This document shows positions 20,891 through 34,272 of a stretch of 64,000 bases of DNA, in pieces. The stretch is from Enterobacter cloacae complex sp. R_G8 (GTDB lineage: Bacteria > Pseudomonadota > Gammaproteobacteria > Enterobacterales > Enterobacteriaceae). The notes under the pieces were generated by a model. That model worked only from the letters and a program-made list of their open reading frames with translations. It made no database searches and was not told the DNA's origin. A program made the translations under genes and the position numbers. Every line of letters begins with the position of its first letter. The stretch's first letter is position 1. Where the stretch lies: assembly GCF_024599795.1 (NCBI RefSeq), contig NZ_CP102246.1, positions 744,001 through 808,000 on the forward strand, given 5' to 3'.

Positions 20891-22324
20891 TCAGACCAGC
20901 TGTTTACGCTGGTTAGACGGCGGAATGGATAAAGACTCTCGATACTTCGCAACAGTACGACGTGCCACCATAATACCCTGGTCGGACAGCATGGTGGTTA
21001 ACTTACTGTCGCTCAGTGGCTTCGCGGGGTTTTCCGCGGCGATCAACTTCTTCACCAGGGCACGAATCGCCGTTGAGGAGGCTTCGCCCCCACCTTCGGT
21101 GTTCACATGGCTGGAGAAGAAATACTTAAGCTCAAATATACCGCGAGGACTGTGCAGATACTTCTGCGTGGTCACGCGGGAAATGGTTGATTCATGCATC
21201 TCGACGGCCTGGGCGATATCCGCCAGCACCATCGGTTTCATATACTCTTCGCCCTGCTCAAAGAAAGCTTGCTGCTGTTCAACGATGCAACGGCTCACGC
21301 GCAGCAGCGTATCATTCCGGCTCTCCAGACTTTTGATTAACCATCGCGCTTCCTGCAGGTTGCTGCGAATATACTGGTTGTCGGAGTCGTTACGTGCGCT
21401 GGTACACATGGAGGCGTATTGCTGATTGATTTGCAGGCGAGGAATGCTGTCTGAGTTGAGTTCAACGACCCAGCGGCCATTGTGTTTTCTGACCAGCACA
21501 TCAGGAATGACGTATTCAGGTTCGCTGGTCTGGATAGACTGACCGGGGCGAGGATCGAGCGACTGGATCAGGTTAACCGCCTCTTTCAGCACCTCTTCTT
21601 TCAGACGCGTAACGCGCATCAGGGTACGGAAATCATGGTTAGCCAGCAGATCCAGATGATCGCTGATGATTAAGCGGGCCTCATCGATCCAGGGCGTCTC
21701 TTTACTGAACTGCGAAAGCTGGATCAGCAGGCAGTCGCGCAGATCTTTTGCCGCCACACCCACCGGGTCAAAACGCTGAATGCGCTTCAGAACGGCTTCT
21801 ATCTCTTCGAGTTCAATCTCGTCATCGCCCATGCTTTCCAGAATATCGTCGAGCGTGACGGTCAGATAGCCTGTGTCGTCTACGGCATCGACAATGGACG
21901 TGGCAATCGCACGATCGGTATCGGAGAAGGGGGTCAGCTCCACTTGCCACATCAGGTAATCCTGCAGTGACTGGGTAGTTTCACCCTGATAGACAGGTAG
22001 CTCGTCATCCTGGTAGTCTGCACGCGTTCCGGAAGGGGTCCCGGCGGTGTAGATTTCATCCCAGCTGGCATCCAGTGGAAGCTCGTCCGGCATCTCTTTT
22101 TGTTCGAGAGCATCAACGGAATCAAGGGTTTCCGTGTCCTGCGCTTGCTGAGTGTCTACCTCGTCATGAAGATCGGCTTGCTCCAGCAGCGGATTGCTGT
22201 CCAGCGCTTGCTGGAGCTCCTGCTGGAGTTCTAATGTGGACAGTTGCAACAGGCGAATCGCCTGCTGTAGCTGCGGCGTCATCGCCAGTTGTTGGCTGAG
22301 CCTTAATTGCAAACCTTGCTTCAT
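20891..22324 (-). CDS. rpoN: RNA polymerase sigma-54 factor
   Basis: A 477-residue sigma-54. It has an N-terminal Gln/Leu-rich activator-interaction region ([20 protein letters not shown]), an acidic region II (about 55-110), the core-binding domain, and the C-terminal RpoN box [11 protein letters not shown], which reads the -24 element. It directs nitrogen, phage-shock and other enhancer-dependent promoters. It follows lptB with a 47-base gap and precedes hpf, as in E. coli. Confidence 0.99.
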   Translation of the reverse strand: MKQGLQLRLSQQLAMTPQLQQAIRLLQLSTLELQQELQQALDSNPLLEQADLHDEVDTQQAQDTETLDSVDALEQKEMPDELPLDASWDEIYTAGTPSGTRADYQDDELPVYQGETTQSLQDYLMWQVELTPFSDTDRAIATSIVDAVDDTGYLTVTLDDILESMGDDEIELEEIEAVLKRIQRFDPVGVAAKDLRDCLLIQLSQFSKETPWIDEARLIISDHLDLLANHDFRTLMRVTRLKEEVLKEAVNLIQSLDPRPGQSIQTSEPEYVIPDVLVRKHNGRWVVELNSDSIPRLQINQQYASMCTSARNDSDNQYIRSNLQEARWLIKSLESRNDTLLRVSRCIVEQQQAFFEQGEEYMKPMVLADIAQAVEMHESTISRVTTQKYLHSPRGIFELKYFFSSHVNTEGGGEASSTAIRALVKKLIAAENPAKPLSDSKLTTMLSDQGIMVARRTVAKYRESLSIPPSNQRKQLV

Positions 22325-22371
22325 GTTCAGAGCATTTTTCTCCGGTTCGGCGTTACGTTACCTCTACCCTA

Positions 22372-23097
22372 TCAGAGTCTGAAGTCTTCCCCAAGATAGA
22401 CGCGCTTAACATGATCATCTTCGAGGATCTGTTGCGGCGTACCGTGGGCGATCAGATTGCCCTGGCTCACAATGTAGGCGCGTTCGCAAACGGCCAGTGT
22501 TTCACGGACGTTGTGGTCGGTGATCAACACGCCAAGCCCGCTGTCGCGCAGGTGCTCAATAATACGTTTAATGTCGATAACGGAGATCGGGTCAACACCC
22601 GCAAACGGTTCATCCAACAGGATAAACTTCGGATTTGCGGCCAACGCGCGTGCAATTTCAACACGGCGGCGTTCCCCCCCGGACAGCGCCTGACCGAGGC
22701 TGTCACGCAGGTGTTCAATGTGAAACTCTTCCATCAGCTCGTTGGCGCGATCCTGACGCTGCTCGCTGGTCAGATCGTCACGAATTTGCAGAACGGCCAT
22801 CAGGTTATCGAAGACGCTCAGGCGACGGAAAATAGAGGCTTCCTGCGGCAGGTAGCCAATACCACGACGCGCGCGCGCATGCAGCGGCAGAAGGCTGATG
22901 TCTTCATCATCAATGATGATGTTACCGGCATCGCGCGGAACAATACCGACGACCATGTAGAAGGTCGTGGTTTTACCCGCACCGTTAGGGCCAAGCAGGC
23001 CAACAATTTCGCCGGAGTTGACGGTCAGACTGACATCTTCCACGACACGGCGGCCCTTGTAGGCCTTAGCGAGATTTTTTGCAGTTAATGTTGCCAT
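22372..23097 (-). CDS. lptB: LPS export ATP-binding protein LptB
   Basis: A 241-residue ABC ATPase that powers LptFGC to move LPS through LptA to the outer membrane. Walker A is GPNGAGKT at residues 36-43, the signature is LSGGERRR, Walker B is [10 protein letters not shown], and the switch histidine lies in LITDHNV. The start is six bases downstream of lptA, in an lptC-lptA-lptB series. Its permease genes lptFG are about 8 kb away in this window. Confidence 0.98.
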   Translation of the reverse strand: MATLTAKNLAKAYKGRRVVEDVSLTVNSGEIVGLLGPNGAGKTTTFYMVVGIVPRDAGNIIIDDEDISLLPLHARARRGIGYLPQEASIFRRLSVFDNLMAVLQIRDDLTSEQRQDRANELMEEFHIEHLRDSLGQALSGGERRRVEIARALAANPKFILLDEPFAGVDPISVIDIKRIIEHLRDSGLGVLITDHNVRETLAVCERAYIVSQGNLIAHGTPQQILEDDHVKRVYLGEDFRL

Positions 23098-23103
23098 AAC
23101 GAA

Positions 23104-23658
23104 TTAGTTACTCTTCTTCTGTGCCGGGGCCTGGCCCTTGCCTTTGTCCTGCAGCTGAGACGGCACCAGCACGGTGGTGACACGTTTGCCTTTCTCGCTG
23201 GAGGCCTGCATTTTTTGCTCTTTCACCAGATAGGTGATCTTGTCACCGGTGATATTGCTATCGAGCTGTTCCAGATAGGCGTTGCCGGTCAGGATGACCA
23301 GATCTTTCGCCAGTTCATAATGCATGTGGCTGGCATGACCTTTCACCGGTTTGCCGTTGTCCTGCATCTGGTAGAACGTGGCCGGGTTGCCGTAGCCATC
23401 AATGATCTCTTTGCCCTGTTCGCCACCTGGACGGGTAACGACCACCTTATCGGCGTTAATCTTGATGGTGCCCTGGGTCACGACGACGTTGCCGGTAAAG
23501 GTAACGACATTACCCTGCATATCAAGAGACTGTGTATCGGACTCGATATGGATCGGCTGTTCAGTATCGCCAGTAACAGCAAGCGCGGGAAGACTGGCCG
23601 CCAGCATCGCGCTGGCGATAATTACTTTAAGGCTGAGTTTGTTTGTTTTGAATTTCAT
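23104..23658 (-). CDS. lptA: Periplasmic LPS-transport protein LptA
   Basis: A 184-residue OstA-fold protein that forms the periplasmic bridge for LPS between LptC and LptD. A signal peptide (MKFKTNKLSLKVIIAS..PALA) is cleaved after about residue 27, leaving VTGDTEQPIHIESD. The C-terminus is rich in Lys/Gln/Gly. The start at 23658 lies inside the lptC coding region (32-base overlap), as in E. coli; an in-frame ATG seven codons upstream is less likely. Confidence 0.96.
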   Translation of the reverse strand: MKFKTNKLSLKVIIASAMLAASLPALAVTGDTEQPIHIESDTQSLDMQGNVVTFTGNVVVTQGTIKINADKVVVTRPGGEQGKEIIDGYGNPATFYQMQDNGKPVKGHASHMHYELAKDLVILTGNAYLEQLDSNITGDKITYLVKEQKMQASSEKGKRVTTVLVPSQLQDKGKGQAPAQKKSN

Positions 23659-24202
23659 AGGAGGTTCTAACCTTTTCAATCAGCTCGGCGTTTTTGCTGC
23701 GTAAGTTCCCGCGCATTCTTAAACCGCTGGAATTAAATGTTGTGCCGTACAGAGTAACCAGATCCTGCGACGTCACATCCTGGGTTACCAGGTTGATCTG
23801 GGCATTATCTGTCGTAATTTTGCGCAGTTGTGCGTCAGCGGTCAGGGCGTTGACTTCAACGTGGCCATAGAGATAAAGCATACGGTCATTTGTCAGTTTT
23901 GCCCGGTCAGACTTAATTGACCACGTCGGCACTTTGTCCTTATCAAACGTCGTCATCACCGGCTGGGTAAACCACGAAATACCGTCATCTGAAAAATATT
24001 CAACGTGCTGGGCAATCAGGCGATAGTTCAGCGCACCTTCCGGGCTATAGACTACGGTATCACTGTGATCGCTTTTATAAGTTGGATCGTTATTGTTGAT
24101 CACTTCCGTTTGCGTATCGTCACGATCGGCAAGGTTCACGCCAATCAATATCAGTGCGACAAGCGAAAGCAGAATGATAACCCAACGTCTGGTTTTACTC
24201 AT
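23627..24202 (-). CDS. lptC: LPS export protein LptC
   Basis: A 191-residue bitopic inner-membrane protein. Its single N-terminal helix (about residues 7-25) interleaves with LptFG, and its periplasmic OstA-like domain passes LPS to LptA. The sequence MSKTRRWVIILLSLVALI aligns with E. coli from the first residue. It overlaps kdsC by four bases and lptA by 32, so the three are translationally linked. Confidence 0.97.
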   Translation of the reverse strand: MSKTRRWVIILLSLVALILIGVNLADRDDTQTEVINNNDPTYKSDHSDTVVYSPEGALNYRLIAQHVEYFSDDGISWFTQPVMTTFDKDKVPTWSIKSDRAKLTNDRMLYLYGHVEVNALTADAQLRKITTDNAQINLVTQDVTSQDLVTLYGTTFNSSGLRMRGNLRSKNAELIEKVRTSYEIQNKQTQP

Positions 24203-24765
24203 ATCGATTGCCCTTTGGCCTCATCCAGCTTACCCTGCGCCAGCAGAAGCAGATCGCAGACTTCACGTACGGCACCACGGCCACCATTGATGTGGGTAAC
24301 ATAATCAGCCCGCGGGATCAGCAGCGGATGCGCATCCGCAACCGCGACACTCAGGCCAATCTCGGCCATAACCGGCCAGTCAATCAGATCGTCCCCGACA
24401 TAGGCCACCTGTTCTGGCGCGATAGACAGTTTACCCAGTAAATCGTTGAAAGCCGCCATCTTATCGGATTGCCCCTGATACAGATGGGTAATGCCCAACG
24501 TTTCACAGCGATCTTCTACCAGTTTAGCTTTTCGCCCGGTGATGATGGCAACCTCGATACCCGATGTGAGCGCACAACGAATACCGTAGCCATCGCGAAC
24601 GTTGAACGCTTTCAGCTCTTCACCATTATTGCCCATGTAAATCAGGCCATCGGACAGTACGCCATCCACATCCAGAATCAGCAGACGGATGTTTTCCGCC
24701 TTTGCCATTACCTGGGTACTGACCGGGCCATAACAGGTTGCAAGGGATGCACCCGCATTACTCAT
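24199..24765 (-). CDS. kdsC: 3-deoxy-D-manno-octulosonate 8-phosphate phosphatase
   Basis: A 188-residue HAD-superfamily phosphatase without a cap domain. It dephosphorylates KDO-8-phosphate to KDO for the LPS inner core. The nucleophile motif is LDVDGVLSDG near residue 32, motif II/III includes ITGRKAK, and motif IV is GDDLIDWPVM. The start at 24765 follows AAGGATAAGACA. It lies between kdsD and lptC. Confidence 0.97.
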   Translation of the reverse strand: MSNAGASLATCYGPVSTQVMAKAENIRLLILDVDGVLSDGLIYMGNNGEELKAFNVRDGYGIRCALTSGIEVAIITGRKAKLVEDRCETLGITHLYQGQSDKMAAFNDLLGKLSIAPEQVAYVGDDLIDWPVMAEIGLSVAVADAHPLLIPRADYVTHINGGRGAVREVCDLLLLAQGKLDEAKGQSI

Positions 24766-24779
24766 TGTCTTATCCTTCA

Positions 24780-25766
24780 TTACACTACGCCTGCGCGCAG
24801 CAGATCATGCATATGTACCACACCCAGCAACTGGTCGCCATCGGCAACCATCACTGAGGTGATATGTCGGGACTGCATCAGGTTCAGCACATCCACCGCC
24901 AGCGTGCCCGGGCGAACGCGAATACCCCCAGGCGTCATCACATCGGCGATACCGAGAGTGCGGACATCCACGCCCATGTCAAACACGCGACGCAGGTCGC
25001 CATCGGTGAAAATCCCCTCGATCTTCATCAGGTCGTCACACACCACCGTCATGCCCAGATTTTTACGGGTGATTTCCAGCAGCGCATCACGCAGGGAGGC
25101 CTCTTTACTGACGTGAGGGATTTCATCGCCAGTATGCATAATATCGTTAACCCGCAGCAGCAGTTTCCGCCCCAGCGCACCGCCAGGATGGGACAGCGCG
25201 AAGTCTTCAGGGGTAAAACCGCGGGCTTCAAGGAGCGCAACGGCAAGCGCGTCGCCCATCACCAGCGCCGCGGTGGTACTGGACGTCGGTGCGAGGCCCA
25301 GCGGGCAGGCTTCTTTCGGCACTTTCACGCAGAGATGAATATCCGCCGCACGCGCCATGCTGCTTTCCGGGCGGCTGGTCATGCAGATGAGTGGCACCTG
25401 CAGTCGCTTCAGAACCGGAATCAGCGCCAGGATCTCATTGGACTCACCGGAATTCGACAGGGCAATCACGACATCCTGCGGCGTGACCATGCCCAGATCG
25501 CCGTGTGCCGCTTCCCCTGGGTGTACAAAGAATGAGGAGGTTCCGGTGCTGGCGAATGTTGCAGCCATTTTGCGGCCAATGTGACCGGACTTGCCCATCC
25601 CCATCACCACGACTTTACCGGCACAGTAGAACATCTTCTCACAGGCCAGACTAAAATCCTGATTAATGTACTGATCTAACTGCGCCAGACCTTCACGTTC
25701 AATCTCCAGAACGTCTTTGCCTGCTTTCTGAAAGTCAAAACCCGGCTGCAATTCTATTTGCGACAT
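24780..25766 (-). CDS. kdsD: D-arabinose 5-phosphate isomerase KdsD
   Basis: A 328-residue isomerase that turns ribulose-5-phosphate into arabinose-5-phosphate, the first KDO-specific step. The N-terminal SIS domain has GMGKSGHIGRK, HPGEAAHGDLGM and SNSGESNE. Two CBS domains fill the C-terminal third (IMHTGDEIP.. and VMTPGGIRVRPG..). The start at 25766 (MSQIELQPGF) matches E. coli; an in-frame ATG 72 bases upstream reads into yrbG and is rejected. Confidence 0.97.
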   Translation of the reverse strand: MSQIELQPGFDFQKAGKDVLEIEREGLAQLDQYINQDFSLACEKMFYCAGKVVVMGMGKSGHIGRKMAATFASTGTSSFFVHPGEAAHGDLGMVTPQDVVIALSNSGESNEILALIPVLKRLQVPLICMTSRPESSMARAADIHLCVKVPKEACPLGLAPTSSTTAALVMGDALAVALLEARGFTPEDFALSHPGGALGRKLLLRVNDIMHTGDEIPHVSKEASLRDALLEITRKNLGMTVVCDDLMKIEGIFTDGDLRRVFDMGVDVRTLGIADVMTPGGIRVRPGTLAVDVLNLMQSRHITSVMVADGDQLLGVVHMHDLLRAGVV

Positions 25767-25779
25767 AATGCGTTTCCGT

Positions 25780-26757
25780 TTACCCAGAGAGAAGAGGCGA
25801 AAGCCAGTACAGCATCGCCATCCATACGATAAATCCACCCGTCAGCAGCGCGCCTGCGCCTTTGCCGATTTGTCTTTGCCGCCGCCAGCAGAGCAGGGCA
25901 AAGATAACGCTCACCAGCAACATCACCCCGTAATCACGTGAGAAGGCCAGCGGGTTAAACGGCCCAGGCGTTATCAGGGCTGGCAGGCCCATGACGATGG
26001 CGATATTAAAGATGTTGGAACCGATAATATTGCCGATGGCGATGTCATCTTCACCTTTACGTGCGCCCGCGATGGCCGTGGCCAGTTCCGGCAGACTGGT
26101 ACCGATAGCGATGACGGTCAGGCCAATGGTCAGTTCGCTCATGGCGAAATAGTTCGCCAGCACCGTCGCGTTATCCACGATCATGCGTGTTGCCATTGGC
26201 ATGATGATTAACGCGACACCCAGCCAGAGCAGCGCAACCGGCAGCGTGCCTTCACGCGGCAGTTCCGCGACCTGCTCACGCGTCAGGCTGTCATGACCCT
26301 GTTTTTCCGCCTGGCGGGCGATTTTAACACTATACAGCAGCCAGATGACCGCCAGTGCCAACAAGAAAATGCCGTCACTGTAGCTGAGAACGCCATCGTA
26401 AAATACGCATCCTGCCAGCAGGCTTACGATTAACATTAGCGGCAATTCCCGGCGCAGAACATCAGAATGCACGCGAAATGGATGGAGCAGCGCGGCCAGA
26501 CCTAAAATAAGCAGAATATTGACGATGTTAGAGCCAATCGCGGTACCGACAGCAAGGTCTATCTGACCATGCAGCGATGCCGTAACAGAGACGATGATTT
26601 CAGGCAGGGAGGTGCCAACACTGACAACGGTCATCCCGATGACAACAGGCGGTACGCCACTCAGACGGCAAAGGATCGATGCAGCAAATACCAAACGGTC
26701 AGCACTGTAGACCACCAAAAGTAAACCAATTATTAACAGTGCTGTTGCTAAAAGCAT
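25780..26757 (-). CDS. yrbG: Inner-membrane calcium/sodium antiporter YrbG
   Basis: A 325-residue CaCA-superfamily cation exchanger. It has about ten transmembrane helices in two inverted repeats, each with the alpha motif: GTSLPEIIVSVTAS / GSNIVNILLILG in the first half and GTSLPELATAIAGA / GSNIFNIAIVMG in the second. The physiological role is not settled. The start at 26757 has GAAAGGA as Shine-Dalgarno; an in-frame ATG 12 codons upstream adds a charged leader. It is divergent from mlaF and is the first gene before kdsD. Confidence 0.95.
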   Translation of the reverse strand: MLLATALLIIGLLLVVYSADRLVFAASILCRLSGVPPVVIGMTVVSVGTSLPEIIVSVTASLHGQIDLAVGTAIGSNIVNILLILGLAALLHPFRVHSDVLRRELPLMLIVSLLAGCVFYDGVLSYSDGIFLLALAVIWLLYSVKIARQAEKQGHDSLTREQVAELPREGTLPVALLWLGVALIIMPMATRMIVDNATVLANYFAMSELTIGLTVIAIGTSLPELATAIAGARKGEDDIAIGNIIGSNIFNIAIVMGLPALITPGPFNPLAFSRDYGVMLLVSVIFALLCWRRQRQIGKGAGALLTGGFIVWMAMLYWLSPLLSG

Positions 26758-26985
26758 CAAAAGTCCTTTCTTCAGGTATACTCGCCGGTCCACCGCGCGG
26801 GAATTGTTAGCGCTGCATACAGCCTAAGACGTAACGAATTCCTAATTTTGACTTTATGCGCCGGAAAAGTAAAACAAATGCCAGCTTTCGCTAACCTCTA
26901 CGGCTAATATTCTGTAAAAATGTGGGGTTTAGGGCTGATTTAAGCTTCACGCTTCGCATGAAGCAGGGTAAGAAAGGAACCGTAA

Positions 26986-28588
<1,603 letters not shown>

Positions 28589-28592
28589 GTTC

Positions 28593-29141
28593 ATGCAAAC
28601 GAGAAAAAATGAAATTTGGGTCGGCGTGTTCCTGTTGCTGGCGCTGCTGGCCGCACTGTTTATCTGCCTGAGAGCGGCGGATATCACCTCCGTGCGTACC
28701 GAACCGACTTATCGCATCTATGCCACTTTCGATAATATCGGCGGGCTGAAGGCGCGCTCACCGGTGCGTATTGGTGGCGTGGTGATCGGGCGCGTGTCTG
28801 ACATTACGCTTGATGAGAAAACCTATCTGCCGCGCGTGGCGATGGATATTGAAGAGCGTTACAACCATATCCCGGACACCAGCTCGCTTTCTATCCGCAC
28901 CTCTGGCCTGCTGGGCGAACAATATCTGGCACTGAACGTTGGCTTTGAAGATCCTGAGCTTGGAACGACTATCCTTAAAGACGGTAGCGTGATCCAGGAT
29001 ACCAAGTCCGCGATGGTACTGGAGGATATGATTGGTCAGTTCCTTTACAACAGTAAGGGAGATGATAAAAAGTCCGATGCTGCCCCTGCGCAGACTGAAG
29101 ATCATACCAACGTCGCACCGACACCTGGCACGACGAATTAA
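28593..29141 (+). CDS. mlaD: Phospholipid transport MCE-domain protein MlaD
   Basis: A 182-residue single-span inner-membrane protein. Its helix (about residues 7-25) anchors a periplasmic MCE domain (about 38-117; TFDNIGGLKARSPVRIGGVVIG) that forms a hexameric lipid channel. The low-complexity C-terminal tail is rich in D, A and T. The start at 28593 (MQTRKNEIWVG) matches E. coli. Confidence 0.97.
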   Translation: MQTRKNEIWVGVFLLLALLAALFICLRAADITSVRTEPTYRIYATFDNIGGLKARSPVRIGGVVIGRVSDITLDEKTYLPRVAMDIEERYNHIPDTSSLSIRTSGLLGEQYLALNVGFEDPELGTTILKDGSVIQDTKSAMVLEDMIGQFLYNSKGDDKKSDAAPAQTEDHTNVAPTPGTTN

Positions 29142-29794
<653 letters not shown>

Positions 29795-29795
<1 letters not shown>

Positions 29796-30088
29796 TGTCG
29801 CAGCAACTGAGCTGGTCACGTGAGGGCGAGACGTTAACACTGTCCGGAGAACTCGATCAGGATCTGCTTAACCCATTGTGGGATAAGCGCCATGAAGCCA
29901 TGCAGGGCGTTACGCTGATCGATTTAAGCCACGTCACGCGGGTGGATACGGCAGGGATCGCGCTGCTTGCTCACCTCGTTGCGGTGGGGAAAAAGCAGGG
30001 GGCAACCGTTACGCTTCACGGTGTGAGCGATAATGTCGTGACCCTGGCGCAGCTCTATAATCTCCCTCAGGACGTACTGCCCCATTAA
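29795..30088 (+). CDS. mlaB: STAS-domain subunit MlaB
   Basis: A 97-residue cytoplasmic STAS protein that binds MlaF and is needed for assembly and activity of the MlaFEDB transporter. The STAS core is LIDLSHVTRVDTAGIALLAHL, with Thr at the position equivalent to the functional Thr52. The start overlaps the mlaC stop (TAATG). It is the last gene of the operon, followed by a terminator. Confidence 0.95.
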
Positions 30089-30111
30089 TATTTTCAGTGC
30101 GTTACTTCTGA

Positions 30112-30144
30112 AAGCCCTGACAGTTTCATCGTCGGGGCTTTTTG
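30112..30144 (+). terminator. Terminator after mlaFEDCB
   Basis: AGCCC pairs with GGGGCT around a 16-base loop containing TGACAG/TCATCG, followed by TTTTTGCTT. Confidence 0.8.
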
Positions 30145-30214
30145 CTTGTTTAAGACGACGCCACTTTGCTCTAAGATGTTGGGCTTGTTTTCACTATCAG
30201 ATGATTAAGAACCC

Positions 30215-30469
30215 ATGGAAAATCATGAAATCCAGACAGTGCTGATGAATGCACTCTCCCTTCAGGAAGCCCACGTCACTGGCGATGGCAGTCACTTCCA
30301 GGTTATTGCTGTGGGTGAGATGTTCGACGGTATGAGCCGTGTGAAGAAACAGCAGGCTGTGTACGCGCCGCTGATGGAATATATTGCGGATAACCGCATC
30401 CACGCCCTGTCGATTAAAGCGTTCACCCCGCAAGAGTGGGCACGCGATCGCAAACTAAACGGTTTTTGA
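30215..30469 (+). CDS. ibaG: BolA-family protein IbaG
   Basis: An 84-residue BolA-family protein; E. coli IbaG interacts with monothiol glutaredoxin Grx4 and binds Fe-S clusters, and is linked to acid response. The BolA core reads [17 protein letters not shown] with a conserved invariant His region and [12 protein letters not shown]. It lies between mlaB and murA, as in E. coli. Confidence 0.96.
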   Translation: MENHEIQTVLMNALSLQEAHVTGDGSHFQVIAVGEMFDGMSRVKKQQAVYAPLMEYIADNRIHALSIKAFTPQEWARDRKLNGF

Positions 30470-30474
30470 GCTGA

Positions 30475-31779
<1,305 letters not shown>

Positions 31780-31786
31780 TCGTTCC

Positions 31787-31822
31787 GGCAGCCCCCTGCC
31801 AGAAATGACCGGGGGGTTGCTG
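31787..31822 (+). terminator. Hairpin after murA
   Basis: CAGCCCCC and GGGGGGTTGCTG form a G+C-rich stem around TGCCAGAAATGACC in the convergent murA/sfsB gap. Only a short, mixed T run follows. Confidence 0.55.
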
Positions 31823-31841
31823 TTCCTGTCAAAAAAGAGCC

Positions 31842-32129
31842 TCAGACTGACTGCTCTTTCTTCGTTTTTTTCTGGCGAATCATGCGTGTTCTGTCGATAA
31901 ATTCATGGGTAATGGGATCGTGGTAACGCGAGGGCCAGATTACCCACGGATGCGTCTCCAGCGCCGACGCAATGATCAATTCACCTTTTGGCCAGGGGCG
32001 AGTCAGGGCATTTGCCAGTGTTGAAGAGCTCAACCCATTGCGGCGTGATTCTGCGGCGAGCGACGTTCCTTTTTTGCGCAGCGCAGCAATGATATCTGCT
32101 GAGTGCCAGTCGATAAATTTCATATCCAT
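31842..32129 (-). CDS. sfsB: Ner-like DNA-binding transcriptional regulator SfsB (Nlp)
   Basis: A 95-residue protein similar to the phage Mu Ner repressor. E. coli SfsB is tied to maltose gene expression. A helix-turn-helix is visible at about residues 16-45 (KKGTSLAAESRRNGLSSSTL). The start at 32129 (MDMKFIDWHS) has AAGGA seven bases upstream; an ATG ten codons further up precedes that site and is less likely. An inverted repeat straddling its likely promoter could be an autoregulatory operator. Confidence 0.92.
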   Translation of the reverse strand: MDMKFIDWHSADIIAALRKKGTSLAAESRRNGLSSSTLANALTRPWPKGELIIASALETHPWVIWPSRYHDPITHEFIDRTRMIRQKKTKKEQSV

Positions 32130-32186
32130 AAAGCTGTCCTTGTGTTCGTAATCACCCATGTCATTTCTACTGAAACGACGGGAGTT

Positions 32187-32234
32187 ACTATACTCATTTC
32201 GAACACGGGTCCTAAAAAGTTCGTGTTACTTGAA
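32187..32234 (-). promoter_or_regulatory. Candidate sfsB promoter with inverted repeat
   Basis: On the minus strand TATAGT (32187-32192) is a good -10 and TTAGGA (32210-32215) a weak -35, 17 bases apart. An inverted repeat, AACACG (32202-32207) and CGTGTT (32222-32227), brackets that -35. The remaining 228-base gap up to ispB holds no gene that I can see, apart from a G+C hairpin near 32326-32350 just past ispB. Confidence 0.45.
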
Positions 32235-32358
32235 GGAATATTCAGAATAAGACATAGCTTTATTCATGCGGCCTGTAAACCGATGATTTTACGTGAATAG
32301 GGAATTTATAAGCACTTATAAGAATCTCCCCGCGACGGGCACGGGGAGAAGAGAGGCA

Positions 32359-33330
32359 TTAACGATCGCGCTGTACGGCGATGTGGGCAAGACCGATTAA
32401 CGCATCGCGCCACGGACTGTCAGGAATGACCTGAAGTGCCGCGATGGCTTTATCCGCCTCTTCTTCAGCGCGCTGACGTGTCCATTCCAGCGAGCCACAG
32501 ATAGCCATTGTTTCCAGTACCGGTTCCAGAAGATGGCGACCATTTCCCTGCTCGATCGCTTCACGGATCATTTTCGCCTGGTCAGCCGTTCCGTTGCGCA
32601 TGGCATGCAGCAGCGGCAGGGTCGGTTTGCCTTCATTGAGGTCATCGCCGACGTTCTTGCCGAGCGTTTCGCCATCAGCACTGTAGTCCAGCAAATCGTC
32701 AATCAGCTGGAATGCGGTCCCCAGATAACGGCCATAGTCCTGCAGCCCTTTTTCCTGCGCAGCGGTACAGCCAGCCAGAATACCGGAACATTGCGCGGCG
32801 GCTTCAAACAGGCGCGCCGTTTTGCTGTAGATCACGCGCATGTAGTTTTCTTCGGTGATGTCAGGGTCGTTGACGTTCATCAGCTGCAGTACTTCGCCTT
32901 CCGCGATCACGTTAACGGCTTCAGACATCACTTCCAGCACTTTCAGAGAACCGAGGCTGGTCATCATCTGGAAGGCGCGGGTATAGATAAAATCGCCGAC
33001 CAGAACGCTGGCTGCGTTGCCGAAGGCGGCGTTTGCCGTGGCTTTCCCGCGGCGCATGTCCGATTCATCCACAACGTCATCATGCAGAAGCGTTGCAGTG
33101 TGAATAAATTCGATCAGTGCAGCGATAGTGACATGGGCATTTCCCTGATAACCAACGGCTCTGGCAGCCAGGATGGCAATCATCGGGCGAATACGTTTAC
33201 CGCCACCGCTGACGATGTAATAGCCCAACTGATTGATTAGCTGAACATCAGAGTTGAGTTGTTCCAGGATTGCTGCATTCACACCCGCCATATCTTGCGC
33301 GGTTAACTCGTTGATTTTTTCTAAATTCAT
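32359..33330 (-). CDS. ispB: Octaprenyl diphosphate synthase
   Basis: A 323-residue trans-polyprenyl synthase that builds the C40 side chain of ubiquinone and menaquinone. The two Asp-rich motifs are LLHDDVVDESDMRRG near residue 82 and QLIDDLLDYSAD near residue 208. It is divergent from rplU. Its product joins the quinone pathway that the ubiUV genes at the right end also serve. Confidence 0.98.
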   Translation of the reverse strand: MNLEKINELTAQDMAGVNAAILEQLNSDVQLINQLGYYIVSGGGKRIRPMIAILAARAVGYQGNAHVTIAALIEFIHTATLLHDDVVDESDMRRGKATANAAFGNAASVLVGDFIYTRAFQMMTSLGSLKVLEVMSEAVNVIAEGEVLQLMNVNDPDITEENYMRVIYSKTARLFEAAAQCSGILAGCTAAQEKGLQDYGRYLGTAFQLIDDLLDYSADGETLGKNVGDDLNEGKPTLPLLHAMRNGTADQAKMIREAIEQGNGRHLLEPVLETMAICGSLEWTRQRAEEEADKAIAALQVIPDSPWRDALIGLAHIAVQRDR

Positions 33331-33488
33331 CGCAAAAGCCGGGCTTTTTATCCTGTTTATCCCATCTTCAATGGGGTAACGAAGGGTTTCGGTTTATCAA
33401 TAGTATTGCTGATTGTACTGAAAAAACGGCTCAGATAAACGCTACCGTACGTGTTGTGTTTTTTTTCTTCATGTATTGACGGTAGCAC

Positions 33489-33517
33489 TTGTCAAAGGCT
33501 CGCGTTTTGCGTAATAT
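33489..33517 (+). promoter_or_regulatory. Promoter of rplU-rpmA
   Basis: TTGTCA (33489-33494), 17-base spacer, TAATAT (33512-33517), giving a start near 33524, about 64 bases before rplU. A strong sigma-70 match in the right place for the L21/L27 operon. Confidence 0.8.
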
Positions 33518-33533
33518 TCGCGCCCTATTGTGA

Positions 33534-33899
<366 letters not shown>

Positions 33900-33918
33900 G
33901 ACCTGAGGAGAGATTTAA

Positions 33919-34176
<258 letters not shown>

Positions 34177-34201
34177 GGTTTTCTCGGTCCGGTAACGGAT
34201 T

Positions 34202-34232
34202 AAAGCCCCGCAACCTGTTGCGGGGCTTTTTA
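34202..34232 (+). terminator. Terminator after rpmA
   Basis: AAAGCCCCGCA / TTGCGGGGCTTTTT with an ACCTG loop: a perfect stem and T run. Confidence 0.92.
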
Positions 34233-34272
34233 CATTGGAAACCCGGTAATTTTTTCTGTAGGGAAAACGGGC

